6,499 nt of DNA from Deltaproteobacteria bacterium UBA6930 (GTDB lineage Bacteria; Myxococcota_A; UBA9160; UBA6930), in contig DKAI01000034.1 of the NCBI GenBank assembly GCA_002450755.1, positions 1 through 6,499 of the forward strand. Direction: 5' to 3'. Positions 6,479-6,499 of this stretch are shown in pieces; positions within the stretch are counted from its first letter, which is position 1; every line of letters begins with the position of its first letter. The position numbers were made by a program, and so were the translations under genes. The notes under the pieces were generated by a model that did no database searches, was not told the DNA's origin, and saw nothing but the letters and a program-made list of their open reading frames with translations.

Positions 6479-6499
6479 ATGGCAACTATCGAGATTTAC
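6479..6499 (+). CDS. 5' end of a probable glutaredoxin gene (partial)
   Basis: ATG at 6479 opens a frame reading MATIEIY up to the window edge. A good ribosome binding site, GGAGAGA (6463-6469), lies nine bases before it. The opening M-A-x-(I/V)-x-I-Y is characteristic of the first beta strand of GrxC-type glutaredoxins, in which the next residues would normally be T followed within a few positions by the CPYC active site. Placement directly after gshA fits a glutathione-dependent dithiol or thiol oxidoreductase. Only seven residues are visible, so the gene start is well supported but the identity is an inference from a short motif and context. Confidence 0.55.

Overview
The window looks like a compact stretch of a Gram-negative bacterial chromosome. 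The evidence is an inner-membrane-anchored M23 peptidoglycan hydrolase with MepM-like architecture, an exported M20 peptidase and a plant/proteobacterial-type glutamate-cysteine ligase followed by what appears to be the start of a glutaredoxin gene. Base composition is roughly balanced. Genes are tightly packed and non-ATG starts (TTG, GTG) are frequent. I cannot place the lineage; a proteobacterial or former 'deltaproteobacterial' genome would fit. I see no mobile element, CRISPR array, RNA gene or phage signature.

Layout. Bases 1-71 appear to hold the 3' end of an upstream gene whose TGA overlaps the TTG start of a fold-type-I PLP aminotransferase (68-1384, +). Converging on it with a 5-base gap is a secreted or membrane-anchored M20 metallopeptidase (1390-2949, -). 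A 94-base divergent spacer (2950-3043) separates it from a rightward cluster: a membrane-anchored M23 endopeptidase (3044-4492), an unrecognised ~150-residue protein (about 4560-5006), glutamate-cysteine ligase gshA (5003-6364, ATGA overlap with the preceding gene), and, after a 114-base spacer with a promoter-like element and a 10-base palindrome, the first seven codons of a probable glutaredoxin (6479 onward).

How the genes may work together. The clearest functional pair is gshA and the probable glutaredoxin: the first makes gamma-glutamylcysteine for glutathione, the second would use glutathione as its reductant. The unrecognised protein is translationally coupled to gshA and is the least explained gene here. 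The M23 hydrolase upstream is probably in the same transcript, but a functional link between wall hydrolysis and glutathione synthesis is not evident. The aminotransferase and the M20 peptidase are both amino-acid-related but lie in opposite orientations.

Nothing in the window clearly amounts to a new multi-gene system. The points most worth a second look are the Asp in place of a zinc-ligand His in the M23 active site, the 9-base perfect Shine-Dalgarno match with no good start codon after it, and the unknown gene coupled to gshA.
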